Positions 46,470 through 54,380 of a stretch of DNA of 64,000 nt are shown here, piece after piece (position 1 is the stretch's first letter; each line of letters starts with the position of its first letter). The DNA lies in the NCBI RefSeq assembly GCF_002072105.2, contig NZ_MTBC01000001.1, forward strand, positions 558,001 to 622,000, given 5' to 3'. The position numbers and the translations under genes were made by a program. This DNA comes from Croceivirga radicis (GTDB lineage Bacteria; Bacteroidota; Bacteroidia; Flavobacteriales; Flavobacteriaceae). The notes under the pieces are model-generated. The model was not told where the DNA came from and did not search any database. It saw nothing but the letters and a program-made list of their open reading frames with translations.

Positions 46470-47085
46470 TTTTTTCTTCTATGCCTATGAGGGTAGGTCG
46501 CTTTCTCTTATAATTTTAGAAGCAACGGCTTTCTTTTTTGGAATTGCATCTGTGATTTACGCCAAAAGAGAAAATATTTTGGTATACCCTACCGGTTTAG
46601 TTGCCACCGCAATAACGGTTTACCTTTTTTTTATAGACAGTTTGTATGGCGATATGATGATGAATTTCTACTACTCCGTAATGAGTATTTATGGCTGGTG
46701 GAACTGGTCTAGGACTAAAGAAAAACAGCAAGTTGTAGTTATCTCTAGAACCAACACTAGAGAAAAAGGTATTGGTTTTATCTTCTTTTTAATAACCATG
46801 TTTATTACTTATGGTGTATATAGGTGGTTTGGTAAAGAATTAGAATGGACCAATTATGTAGATATCTTCACCTCTGGTATTTTCTTTACCGCCATGTGGT
46901 ATATGGCAACAAAAAAAATAGAGAATTGGACCCTATGGATAATTGGTGATTTTATAACCGTTCCTTTATATGCTTACAGGGGATGGGGTATGTTTGCACT
47001 ACAATATTTAATTTTTACCATTTTGGCCATTCAAGGATATAGACAATGGAAAAAAAGCTTGAGCAGCAACCAACAGACCTCCTAA
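46453..47085 (+). CDS. pnuC: PnuC-family vitamin transporter
   Basis: Inner-membrane facilitator of the PnuC family, which takes up nicotinamide riboside; relatives named PnuT take up thiamine. About seven membrane helices span the 210 residues, with the conserved SIYGWWNWSRTKEKQ after the third. The thiamine-binding gene upstream points to thiamine, and the NadR-like kinase downstream (40-base overlap) points to nicotinamide riboside, so the substrate is open. PnuC carriers are passive and depend on a kinase to trap the substrate. Confidence 0.9.
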   Translation: MSQIFDFFFYAYEGRSLSLIILEATAFFFGIASVIYAKRENILVYPTGLVATAITVYLFFIDSLYGDMMMNFYYSVMSIYGWWNWSRTKEKQQVVVISRTNTREKGIGFIFFLITMFITYGVYRWFGKELEWTNYVDIFTSGIFFTAMWYMATKKIENWTLWIIGDFITVPLYAYRGWGMFALQYLIFTILAIQGYRQWKKSLSSNQQTS

Positions 47086-49142
47086 AGATAGTTCTGTTTG
47101 GACCAGAATCTACAGGAAAAACAACTTTGGCCAAAGATTTGGCGAAGCATTACAACACCAATTGGGTGCCAGAATATGCTAGGGAATATTTACAAGCAAA
47201 GTGGGAAACAACGCATAAAACTTGCGAGCCAGAAGACTTAATACCTATAGCTATTGGCCAAATGGCCTTGGAAAATAAAATTGCCGAACAAACCAAAGAA
47301 ATCTTAATCTGTGATACGGATTTGTTAGAGACCAAAGTATATTCTGAGGCTTATTATATTGGTAGTTGTGATCCTGTTCTTGAGGCCTATGCCCTTAAAA
47401 ACACGTACCACCTTTATTTACTTACCTACATAGATATTCCTTGGGAAAAAGACGATTTAAGAGACAAACCTGACCAAAGAGATAAAATGTTTGCCTATTT
47501 CCGTAATACCCTAATTAAATATGATAGGAATTTTGTTACTTTAAAGGGTACACGAGAAAATCGTTTAAAATCAGCCATTAACGCTATAGAAAATTTAAAA
47601 AAAAACATGATTCAATTTACAGACCAAGACCTAGAACAATTAAGACAAAAAGGCATATCCAAAGAAAAAGTATTGAATCAGGTAGAAACGTTTAAAGCCG
47701 GGATTCCTTTTGTTAATTTGATTGCTGCAGCCGTTCTTGATAAGGGTATCAATAAATATTCAACAGAAGAAGAAAAGGATTTAATTGCCTTGTTTCAATC
47801 TAAAAAGGAAAGCCTACAATTGTTAAAATTTGTACCAGCTTCAGGTGCTGCGTCTAGGATGTTCAAGGCTATGTTTAATTTTATAGAAGCATATGACCCA
47901 AAACAAAAAACCTTAGCGGCCTATATAGAAGAAAAAGGAGACAAAGCGGTGCAAAAATTTGTTTCTGGCATCAAGAATTTTCCATTTTATGAGAAGATAA
48001 TAGCCAAAATTGGCGAAAAAGATTCCGATGGCGCTATGGCACACGCATTTGTAACTTACATGTTATCTAATGAGGGGCTTAACTATGGTTTTTATCCAAA
48101 AGGATTATTGCCATTTCACCAATACGAAGATGGAAGTGCCACTCCATTTGAGGAACATTTAAAAGAAGCTGCGCTTTACGCTGCTTCTGGTAAAAAGGCC
48201 AATTTGCATTTTACCATTTCGCCACAGCATCAAGAGATGTTTGCAGAAGAAGAAGCTGCTGCAAGCCCTAAAATCAACAAAAAAACTGGGGTAGTATTCA
48301 ATATAGGATACTCGAATCAAAAACCCGCAACAGACACCTTAGCGGTTAATTTGGACAACACACCTTTTAGAAACCAAGATGGGTCTATTTTGTTTAGACC
48401 GGGTGGCCACGGAGCACTAATAGAAAATTTAAATGATGTAACCGCAGACATTATTTTTATAAAAAACATAGACAACGTGGTCATTGCCAAAAACCTTGAA
48501 GCGGTTGCCAATAGTAAAAAAATGCTAGCAGGCGTATTGCTACAAGTACAAGAAAAAGCGTTTGATTTTGCGGCTAAATTGGAAGCCACAGAAATAAGTA
48601 GTGCTTTATTGGACGAAATTGCCAACTTTTTACAACAAAAATTAAACGTTCGTTTTGATACGAATTTTGAGCAGCTTACGAATCTGGAGAAAACTGCGGT
48701 GTTAAAAGCTAAAATAAACAGGCCAATACGTGTATGTGGTATGGTTAAAAATGAAGGTGAGCCGGGCGGAGGTCCGTTTTTTATTCAAGATGGGGATGGC
48801 AACATGTCATTACAAATTATAGAATCTGCCCAGATAAATACAGATGATAATGCTCAGATGGACATTCTTAATAACAGCACACATTTTAATCCAGTTGATT
48901 TAGTGTGTGGGGTTAAAAATTATAAGGGAGAAAAATACAATTTATTGGATTTTGTAGACTCTAAACAAGGTTTTATAACAGGAAAAACTAAAGAAGGGAA
49001 AGAATTAAAAGCACTTGAGTTACCTGGACTGTGGAATGGTGCCATGGCTTATTGGAACACTATTTTTGTAGAGGTACCTTTGGTAACTTTTAATCCGGTT
49101 AAAACAGTGAACGATTTGCTAAAACCTACACATCAGGTATAA
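47046..49142 (+). CDS. NadR-like P-loop kinase fused to DUF4301 protein
   Basis: Residues 1 to about 187 are a NadR ribosylnicotinamide-kinase-like P-loop domain (FGPESTGKTTLAKDLAKHYN, WVPEYAREYL, LICDTDLLETKVYSEAY). Residues 188-698 match a whole DUF4301 protein (MIQFTDQDLEQLRQKGISKE onward, with FVPASGAASRMFK). The two are usually separate. The junction is a run of nine A (47597-47605) directly before the ATG at 47607. With eight A the first frame would end TGA in an ATGA overlap with that ATG. It is third in the thiamine-binding/PnuC operon and a terminator follows. Confidence 0.85.
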   Translation: MEKKLEQQPTDLLKIVLFGPESTGKTTLAKDLAKHYNTNWVPEYAREYLQAKWETTHKTCEPEDLIPIAIGQMALENKIAEQTKEILICDTDLLETKVYSEAYYIGSCDPVLEAYALKNTYHLYLLTYIDIPWEKDDLRDKPDQRDKMFAYFRNTLIKYDRNFVTLKGTRENRLKSAINAIENLKKNMIQFTDQDLEQLRQKGISKEKVLNQVETFKAGIPFVNLIAAAVLDKGINKYSTEEEKDLIALFQSKKESLQLLKFVPASGAASRMFKAMFNFIEAYDPKQKTLAAYIEEKGDKAVQKFVSGIKNFPFYEKIIAKIGEKDSDGAMAHAFVTYMLSNEGLNYGFYPKGLLPFHQYEDGSATPFEEHLKEAALYAASGKKANLHFTISPQHQEMFAEEEAAASPKINKKTGVVFNIGYSNQKPATDTLAVNLDNTPFRNQDGSILFRPGGHGALIENLNDVTADIIFIKNIDNVVIAKNLEAVANSKKMLAGVLLQVQEKAFDFAAKLEATEISSALLDEIANFLQQKLNVRFDTNFEQLTNLEKTAVLKAKINRPIRVCGMVKNEGEPGGGPFFIQDGDGNMSLQIIESAQINTDDNAQMDILNNSTHFNPVDLVCGVKNYKGEKYNLLDFVDSKQGFITGKTKEGKELKALELPGLWNGAMAYWNTIFVEVPLVTFNPVKTVNDLLKPTHQV

Positions 49143-49161
49143 ACCAAGGTAATTTTTTAAT

Positions 49162-49193
49162 AAAAAGGGCAACTTATAAAGTTGCCCTTTTTA
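49162..49193 (+). terminator. Terminator of the PnuC operon
   Basis: Perfect 14+14 stem AAAAAGGGCAACTT/AAGTTGCCCTTTTT with a 3-base loop. Confidence 0.9.
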
Positions 49194-49265
49194 TTTAATC
49201 CAAATTGCTTTGTATTCCTATAGTAATAGGGCTTTTAATGGAATTACCTATTGTTTTATAAATAC

Positions 49266-49328
49266 CATTATGTGTAGTATAGATTGTATAAAAATTACAC
49301 ATTATGTGTAAAGGTAAACAGCTGTTTA
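49266..49328. promoter_or_regulatory. Palindrome-rich control region before the PepSY-like gene
   Basis: This lies in the 321-base gap between the DUF4301 and PepSY-like genes. TTACACATTATGTGTAA (49295-49311) is an 8+8 palindrome around one base. CATTATGTGTA (49266-49276) repeats its right part 34 bases upstream. TAAACAGCTGTTTA (49315-49328) is a second perfect palindrome, 3 bases downstream. The cluster is 136-200 bases before the start codon. No sigma-54 pattern and no perfect TAnnTTTG box was found in the rest of the gap. Confidence 0.45.
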
Positions 49329-49463
49329 TACAACTTTATTTTATGGCTTATTTTTTAATATTCTGAAAATAAGATAGTTGCGTTTTTTTAGGTTGGAGGT
49401 TAGATTTTGGAATCATTTTTTCTCTATACCTAGAACAAAGTTTAACATTAAAACACAGACAAC

Positions 49464-49763
49464 ATGAAAAAGTTATTATTTGCCACAGCATTAGCAATTG
49501 GAAGTTTATCAGCAGTAAGTGCAGCTACAGCAACACTACATGATGGTATCATGAGCGAAGTTATCGCAGAAGATTTTAAAGAAATTGCGGTTGCAGATTT
49601 ACCAGCAGCAGTTACAGATGCTCTAGAAGCAGATTTTGCAGGGGCAACCATAAATAAAGCTTACGTAAACGAAAAAGAAGAGTATAAGCTTGAAATAACC
49701 GCAGCAGACGGTAGCATGGAAACCCTTTATGCCGATGCAGAAGGGAATTGGTTAGACATGTAA
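49464..49763 (+). CDS. Small secreted PepSY-like protein
   Basis: Periplasmic protein, 99 residues. A signal peptide (about 1-20, ending VSAATA) is followed by one PepSY-like domain (DFAGATINKAYVNEKEEYKL, EITAADGSMETLYADAEGNW). PepSY-like proteins often lie beside two-component systems and may damp or sense envelope signals. A sigma-54 response regulator starts 149 bases downstream after a terminator. The upstream palindromes suggest tight regulation. The molecular function is unknown. Confidence 0.82.
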   Translation: MKKLLFATALAIGSLSAVSAATATLHDGIMSEVIAEDFKEIAVADLPAAVTDALEADFAGATINKAYVNEKEEYKLEITAADGSMETLYADAEGNWLDM

Positions 49764-49797
49764 TAAGTTTAAGTTTGCGCTAGTTGAGTCTAGATAG

Positions 49798-49830
49798 AAA
49801 GGGCCACCCTTAATTGGGTGGTCCTTTTTT
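49798..49830 (+). terminator. Terminator of the PepSY-like gene
   Basis: GGGCCACCC/GGGTGGTCC stem (one G-U pair) with a TTAATT-type loop and six T. Confidence 0.8.
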
Positions 49831-49884
49831 GTTATTGTATATAATTTAAGATTTCTTTAGAAACTAAAGCATAGAATGCAAACG

Positions 49885-49907
49885 TATCTTTGTTAGGTAA
49901 CCCTAAC
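49885..49907 (+). promoter_or_regulatory. Promoter and overlapping inverted repeat of the second response regulator
   Basis: TATCTTTG (49885-49892) is a full -7 match. GTTAGG-TAAC-CCTAAC (49892-49907), a perfect 6-bp inverted repeat, begins at its last base and covers the predicted start site near 49898, 5 bases before the ATG. It is placed as a repressor or autoregulator site would be. Confidence 0.5.
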
Positions 49908-49912
49908 AGATT

Positions 49913-51265
49913 ATGCCCAAAATTCTTGTTGTAGATGATGATGTAGCTTTTTGTAATATGCTAAAAGGCTACTTAGAGCGTCAAAAGTATACCGTTTTCA
50001 ATGCTTTTGGGGTACAACAGGCGTTACAAATTATGGATGAAAACATTTTAGATGTTTTGTTGACCGATTTAAGACTACCAAATGGTACGGGCATAGAGTT
50101 GTTGGATAAGATTAGGGTAAAAGGTCTAAAAACCCAAGTTGTAGTAATGACGGGTTATGCAGAGGTAAGTAGTGCGGTGGCCGCTATGAAAAAAGGAGCG
50201 GCAGATTATATAGCCAAACCCTTTTCGCCAAATGCATTATTAGAAACGTTACAAAAAATACAATCGGTAGCGCCAAATACAGGGCCCGCCACAGAAACTA
50301 AACCGAAACAGGATTTATCCAATAGAGTTATGGGTATAAGTGATGCGGCAGTTCAATTAAACAATCATATAGCCCTTGTGGCGCCAACCAATATGTCCGT
50401 TTTTATAAATGGGGCTAGTGGCACGGGCAAGGAGGTTACGGCAAAAGCAATTCATGACCTTAGCAAGCGCTGTACTAGTAGTTTTATTGCCGTAGACTGT
50501 GGGGCCATACCTAAGGAGTTAGCGGCAAGTGAATTTTTTGGTCATGTTAAAGGGAGTTTTACAGGTGCGGTAGAAGATAAGGTGGGTTGTTTTGAGGCTA
50601 GTTCTGGTGGCACCCTATTTTTGGATGAGGTTGGTAATTTATCGTATGAAAATCAAGTGCAGTTATTAAGGGCTTTACAGGAACGCAGCATTAAAAAAGT
50701 GGGTAGTACCAAAGAAACTCCGGTAGACATACGTTTGGTCTCTGCAACAAATGAGAACCTGGAACAAGCAGTAGCCGATGGCAGATTTAGGGAGGATCTT
50801 TTTCATCGTTTAAATGAATTTACGATTAACGTACCTTCCTTAAAAGAACGAAATTTAGATTTGCCATTGTTCATTGATTATTTTTTGAACAAAGCCAATG
50901 CAGAATTACATAAAGATGTTAAGGGGTTTACTAATGACGCTTTAAGTATTCTGAAAAAGTATCCTTGGCCAGGAAATTTTAGGGAACTTCAAAATTTAAT
51001 TAAGCGCTTGGTATTATTATGTCAAGAAAAAGAAATAGATGTAGCTCTAATACCGGAACACATGAAAAATAAGGCTAATTCAAACGTTGAATCTAGTGTA
51101 GAAAACGCCGCGGTAAACTGGGTAGATAAAGAAATCTTAGAAAAAAGGCGAATTGAAGAGGCCTTGGTACAAACAAAATATAATAAGTCTAAAGCAGCAA
51201 AACTCCTGCAAATAACTCGTAAAACACTTTACAACAGAATGGCTTATTACAAATTAGACCTGTAA
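49913..51265 (+). CDS. Sigma-54-dependent response regulator, NtrC family
   Basis: Receiver domain (about 1-118, ILVVDDDVAFCNML, phospho-Asp in VLLTDLRLPNG), AAA+ domain (about 145-380, Walker A GASGTGKE, sigma-54 loop GSFTGA) and Fis-type helix-turn-helix (NKSKAAKLLQITRKTLYNRM), 450 residues. The sigma-54 loop is a common variant of GAFTGA. The 3' end overlaps the convergent hybrid kinase gene by 12 bases. The kinase is the likely partner. Targets are not known; no sigma-54 site was seen in its neighbourhood. Confidence 0.94.
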   Translation: MPKILVVDDDVAFCNMLKGYLERQKYTVFNAFGVQQALQIMDENILDVLLTDLRLPNGTGIELLDKIRVKGLKTQVVVMTGYAEVSSAVAAMKKGAADYIAKPFSPNALLETLQKIQSVAPNTGPATETKPKQDLSNRVMGISDAAVQLNNHIALVAPTNMSVFINGASGTGKEVTAKAIHDLSKRCTSSFIAVDCGAIPKELAASEFFGHVKGSFTGAVEDKVGCFEASSGGTLFLDEVGNLSYENQVQLLRALQERSIKKVGSTKETPVDIRLVSATNENLEQAVADGRFREDLFHRLNEFTINVPSLKERNLDLPLFIDYFLNKANAELHKDVKGFTNDALSILKKYPWPGNFRELQNLIKRLVLLCQEKEIDVALIPEHMKNKANSNVESSVENAAVNWVDKEILEKRRIEEALVQTKYNKSKAAKLLQITRKTLYNRMAYYKLDL

Positions 51266-53641
51266 ATAGTCTTTTATTTCGTTTAGTGTTTGTTGCAATT
51301 TATGGTTAAGTTCGTTCTGGTAAATGGTGTTGCCATTACTCTCAAGTTCTTCCAAAAAAGATATAACATCTTTTATTTCTAAAAGCCTAAACATAGGAAG
51401 CATTCTATGGGCTGTCTCTCTAATGGTAACAGAATCCCTTTTTAGTAAGGCTTTGTTTATTATACTACTATTTTTTAAGGTCTCTTCATAAAAAGTAAGT
51501 AGATTTTCTTTCAGTTTAATGTTAACCTCTTTTGGGTCTAAAAATCCAACTAGCTTTTCCGGATTAAATGTTTCAAACTCCGGTACCGTTTCTTGGTTAG
51601 TATTTTCTATAACTGTTTCATAACCTAGATAGGTTTTTAACATTTGCACTAGCATGTCTTTTGAAAAAGGTTTATGTATCAAATCGGTAAATCCCGCTTG
51701 GGTGCAATCCCCTTTTGTTAACCCCATATCACCTGTCATAGCAATTATGGGTTGCCCTTTATAGTGTTTAAAGGTGTTCTTGAATCTATCTAAAACCTCA
51801 AATCCCGTATAATTGGGCATTTGCATATCGGTTATTACTAAATCATATTCCATATTTGCTATATCAGGAACCTTTTCAAAGTCATTGTATGCTAGAAAAT
51901 CTATTTGTAGTTGTTTAAAAAAGGTGGTGGTCAATTCCAATAGATATGGGTCATCGTCTATAATTATAACTTTTGCCTTTCTAGTTGTTGGTAAAGTTGT
52001 TGGGAGGTTAAGAGTGTTGACAGTTTCCACAGGAATTTTAACTACAAATGTGGTTCCTATGTTTTCTACACTGGTAAAATTAATGGAACCATTAAGTAGC
52101 TCGGTTATTTTTTTAGCTATAGTTAAACCAAGGCCGTAACCTTGACTTTTTGCTGTGCTTTCTGCTTGGGTAAACTCGTTAAATATTGTATTCTGTAAGG
52201 TGTTTGGTATGCCAGTGCCCGTATCGGCTATGTTCACCACAATAAAATTATCTTCTAATCGTCCAGATACCTTTACATGGCCTTCTTTCGTAAATTTAAA
52301 TGCATTTGAAATTAAGTTGTTCAATACCTGTCTAAACCTAAAAGGATCGGTCTTAAAAGTATTGTTTAATTCTGGGGCAAGGTCAATTATTAATGCGATA
52401 GAGCTGTTGGTGGGCCTTAAACTTTGGGCGGCAGATGTTATGAGTTGTGCTGGTACAAATTGGGTTGGGGTTAGCTGTAACTTACCTGCTTCAAGTTTAG
52501 AAAAATCCAGCAAATCATTAGCCAGTTGGTTTACTTGGCTGGCCGCCAATTGTATGTTATTAATGTATTTTTGGCTTTCGGTAGCGTTGTTGGCTTCCGG
52601 TAGTAACTCTGCATACCCTTTAATCAATCCTAAAGGGCTTCGCATATCATGGCTCACTGTTTTAATAAGCTGCTCCCTTGCTTGTAAAAGTTGCTTGGTA
52701 TAGGTGTTGGCTTGATCTAATTGCCAACTTAAGCGTTGTACTTTTCTAAAATCTCGACTTATAAAGTAGATAGATAATAAAATAATGACAATAGCTATAA
52801 GCCCCAGCCATTTTATATTATTTGTGCTTTTTTTAAGGGCAAGGGATTGATTTACATTGGCCTGCGTAGCTTGTAAAAGTACTTCTTGTTCTAACGTTGA
52901 GGTTAAATTGGTAAGTTTTTGAGAAATTTCTAGATCCATTCTCAATATCTGTAACTCTTTAGATGCAATTTGTCTATTTTGGTTTTGTTGCTTAATCTTT
53001 GTTTGTAGTAGTAAATTCTGTGTGGCTATAAGTACACTGTCAATCAACCTTCGTTCTTGTTCTACGGTTTGCTCCCTCTTGGCGTTTTTATTTAATATTT
53101 CTGCATAATCAATTACAGATTGTTGGGTTTTCTTTGGCAATTGGTCAAAATTGGGAACAAGTGCCCTTGGTGTAATTGTACCCACATTAGCCTCTACGGT
53201 TTTTATTTTTTGTAAAAGACTATCTATTGATTGTGTTGCGATGTTTTCTTTATCTAGTTTCCTTAACTGGTTATTGTTTAAAACTTTTTGTTTTAGCAAC
53301 CCACTTAAGCTATCTAATATGGTGGTACGCTTTGCGTTTTCCATTTGGTTTTTTAGCTCCCCGATTTCTAAAAGAATACTATCAACTTTAACAGCGTATT
53401 TTACAAATTGCGAGGAATTGTTGTTTTGTAAGGCCAGTTTGGATAAACTTTCTGCCTCGTAAATAGAGTTGGTTAGCTTATTGATTAACAATAGCTGGCT
53501 TTCCTTTGGGCTTAATTCTTCTTTTTTAGGTAGTATATTATCTAGTTCTAGATAAAAAAACCAACCTGCCCAAAGCGTTAGTGCGGCTAACAACAAGTAG
53601 CTAAATACAATTTTAAAAATAAAATTTTTCTTCTTTTTCAA
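51254..53641 (-). CDS. Hybrid sensor histidine kinase with receiver and Hpt domains
   Basis: Inner-membrane phosphorelay kinase, 795 residues. Membrane helices at about 8-28 and 273-293 bound a periplasmic, coiled-coil-rich sensor. Then follow HisKA (TVSHDMRSPLGLIKGYAELL), HATPase (NNLISNAFKF, DTGTGIP, GYGLGLTIAKKI), a receiver domain (about 555-680, KVIIIDDDPYLLELT, VITDMQMPNYTG) and a C-terminal Hpt domain with its phospho-His in RETAHRMLP. It is convergent with the sigma-54 regulator gene, to which the Hpt domain probably passes phosphate. Confidence 0.93.
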   Translation of the reverse strand: MKKKKNFIFKIVFSYLLLAALTLWAGWFFYLELDNILPKKEELSPKESQLLLINKLTNSIYEAESLSKLALQNNNSSQFVKYAVKVDSILLEIGELKNQMENAKRTTILDSLSGLLKQKVLNNNQLRKLDKENIATQSIDSLLQKIKTVEANVGTITPRALVPNFDQLPKKTQQSVIDYAEILNKNAKREQTVEQERRLIDSVLIATQNLLLQTKIKQQNQNRQIASKELQILRMDLEISQKLTNLTSTLEQEVLLQATQANVNQSLALKKSTNNIKWLGLIAIVIILLSIYFISRDFRKVQRLSWQLDQANTYTKQLLQAREQLIKTVSHDMRSPLGLIKGYAELLPEANNATESQKYINNIQLAASQVNQLANDLLDFSKLEAGKLQLTPTQFVPAQLITSAAQSLRPTNSSIALIIDLAPELNNTFKTDPFRFRQVLNNLISNAFKFTKEGHVKVSGRLEDNFIVVNIADTGTGIPNTLQNTIFNEFTQAESTAKSQGYGLGLTIAKKITELLNGSINFTSVENIGTTFVVKIPVETVNTLNLPTTLPTTRKAKVIIIDDDPYLLELTTTFFKQLQIDFLAYNDFEKVPDIANMEYDLVITDMQMPNYTGFEVLDRFKNTFKHYKGQPIIAMTGDMGLTKGDCTQAGFTDLIHKPFSKDMLVQMLKTYLGYETVIENTNQETVPEFETFNPEKLVGFLDPKEVNIKLKENLLTFYEETLKNSSIINKALLKRDSVTIRETAHRMLPMFRLLEIKDVISFLEELESNGNTIYQNELNHKLQQTLNEIKDYLQV

Positions 53642-53787
53642 AATAGATGTAAAAGCCCAAATTTACTGAGGTAAAGGCGCCTTTAGCACCAATAAAAAGT
53701 TAATTGTTAACGCAAAAAATTATTTTTTTTTGATGAAAAAGTGACCCATTTAAAAATGTGGTGTCTTAATAATAGAAAGCAAAAGAA

Positions 53788-53934
53788 ATGAAAGATTTAT
53801 TACGATCACTATTTTTTGGATTAGCCTTTTTGGTATCGGTTTCAGTTGCCGCCTTTGCGGTTAATGAAGATACCACCAAAGAGAAGCAAATCGTGATAAA
53901 ATCTAACAGTAATGAAATTCATATTCCGTCTTAG
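53788..53934 (+). CDS. 48-residue exported peptide, unknown family
   Basis: Not recognised. The ATG at 53788 opens a 48-codon frame: MKDLLRSLFFGLAFLVSVSV leads into AAFAVNEDTTKEK and a polar end, closing with IHIPS and TAG. Residues 5-24 form a signal peptide or membrane helix, leaving a mature peptide of about 23 residues if cleaved after AFA. A strong terminator 41 bases after the stop codon supports a real transcript. It is divergent from the hybrid kinase gene and could be a signal or target of that system. Confidence 0.55.
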   Translation: MKDLLRSLFFGLAFLVSVSVAAFAVNEDTTKEKQIVIKSNSNEIHIPS

Positions 53935-53975
53935 TCGAAAGACCGGCGGATCATTGGTTGGTTGATTTGGTTGAA

Positions 53976-54008
53976 GGGCCGTAAGGTCTTACTTACGGCC
54001 CTTTCTTT
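53976..54008 (+). terminator. Terminator of the small peptide gene
   Basis: Perfect 10+10 stem GGGCCGTAAG/CTTACGGCCC with a 6-base loop and a T-rich end. Confidence 0.88.
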
Positions 54009-54168
54009 TAAATTGAGCAACACATAAAAATTTTTAAGATGATGCTATATTACACTAACCATGCGTTATCTACGGTCAATGACAAACAGAGATAATTTTT
54101 CCATGTATCCCCCAAATCAATGGTTTGTTAGATTGATCATAAAAAGACTGCTTTAAGCAGTCTTTTTT
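54009..54168 (+). other. Short segment between two terminators: possible sRNA or small ORF
   Basis: No gene of usual size lies between the terminator ending at 54008 and the hairpin GACTGC/GCAGTC (54146-54162) with its T run. A 31-codon frame at 54061-54156 (MRYLRSMTNRDNFSMYPPNQ onward) is basic and ends with its TAA in the loop of that hairpin. No clear promoter was found. It may be a small RNA, a small protein gene, or the hairpin may just insulate the riboswitch gene. Confidence 0.3.
54146..54168 (+). terminator. Terminator upstream of the TPP riboswitch promoter
   Basis: GACTGC-TTTAA-GCAGTC hairpin followed by six T, just before the promoter at 54166-54197. Confidence 0.8.
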
Positions 54169-54197
54169 GTTTTTTGTTTTTTTCGGTTTTACATTTG
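54166..54197 (+). promoter_or_regulatory. Promoter of the thiamine receptor gene
   Basis: TTTG (54166-54169), 20 bases, TACATTTG (54190-54197): both elements of the Bacteroidota promoter are perfect. Transcription should begin near 54204, just before the riboswitch. Confidence 0.75.
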
Positions 54198-54204
54198 CGG
54201 CTTA

Positions 54205-54290
54205 TCTCTAAGGGGTGCTTCTTTTTTTAGAGGCTGAGATTATACCCATTGAACCTGGGCGGGTAATGCCGCTAAGGGAAGGCACTCAGG
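54205..54290 (+). ncRNA. TPP riboswitch (THI element)
   Basis: Conserved aptamer parts are in order: GGGTGCT (54212-54218, P1 5' arm), CTGAGA (54234-54239), TACCC, GAACCTG (54251-54257), GGGTAATGCC (54261-54270), TAAGGGAA (54273-54280) and the P1 3' arm GGCACTC (54281-54287). Binding of thiamine pyrophosphate is known to shut off such genes. No terminator follows the aptamer, so control is probably at translation; GCAC/GTGC (54282-54293) could form an alternative hairpin with the P1 3' arm. Confidence 0.93.
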
Positions 54291-54380
54291 TGCTTCATGG
54301 AATTGCTATGTTTCCTTTGGAAACAAAAAATCAAGTGTAACAAGAATAATAGCCCCTTTTATTCGTAATATTTTTTACGG

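Noticed and set aside
49201-49463. Sigma-54 promoter for the PepSY-like gene, expected from the nearby NtrC-type regulator
   Set aside because: No GG-N10-GC pattern with reasonable flanks was found on the coding strand.
54290-54380. Intrinsic terminator as the expression platform of the TPP riboswitch
   Set aside because: GTTTCC/GGAAAC (near 54309-54325) makes a hairpin but is followed by A, not T, on the plus strand.
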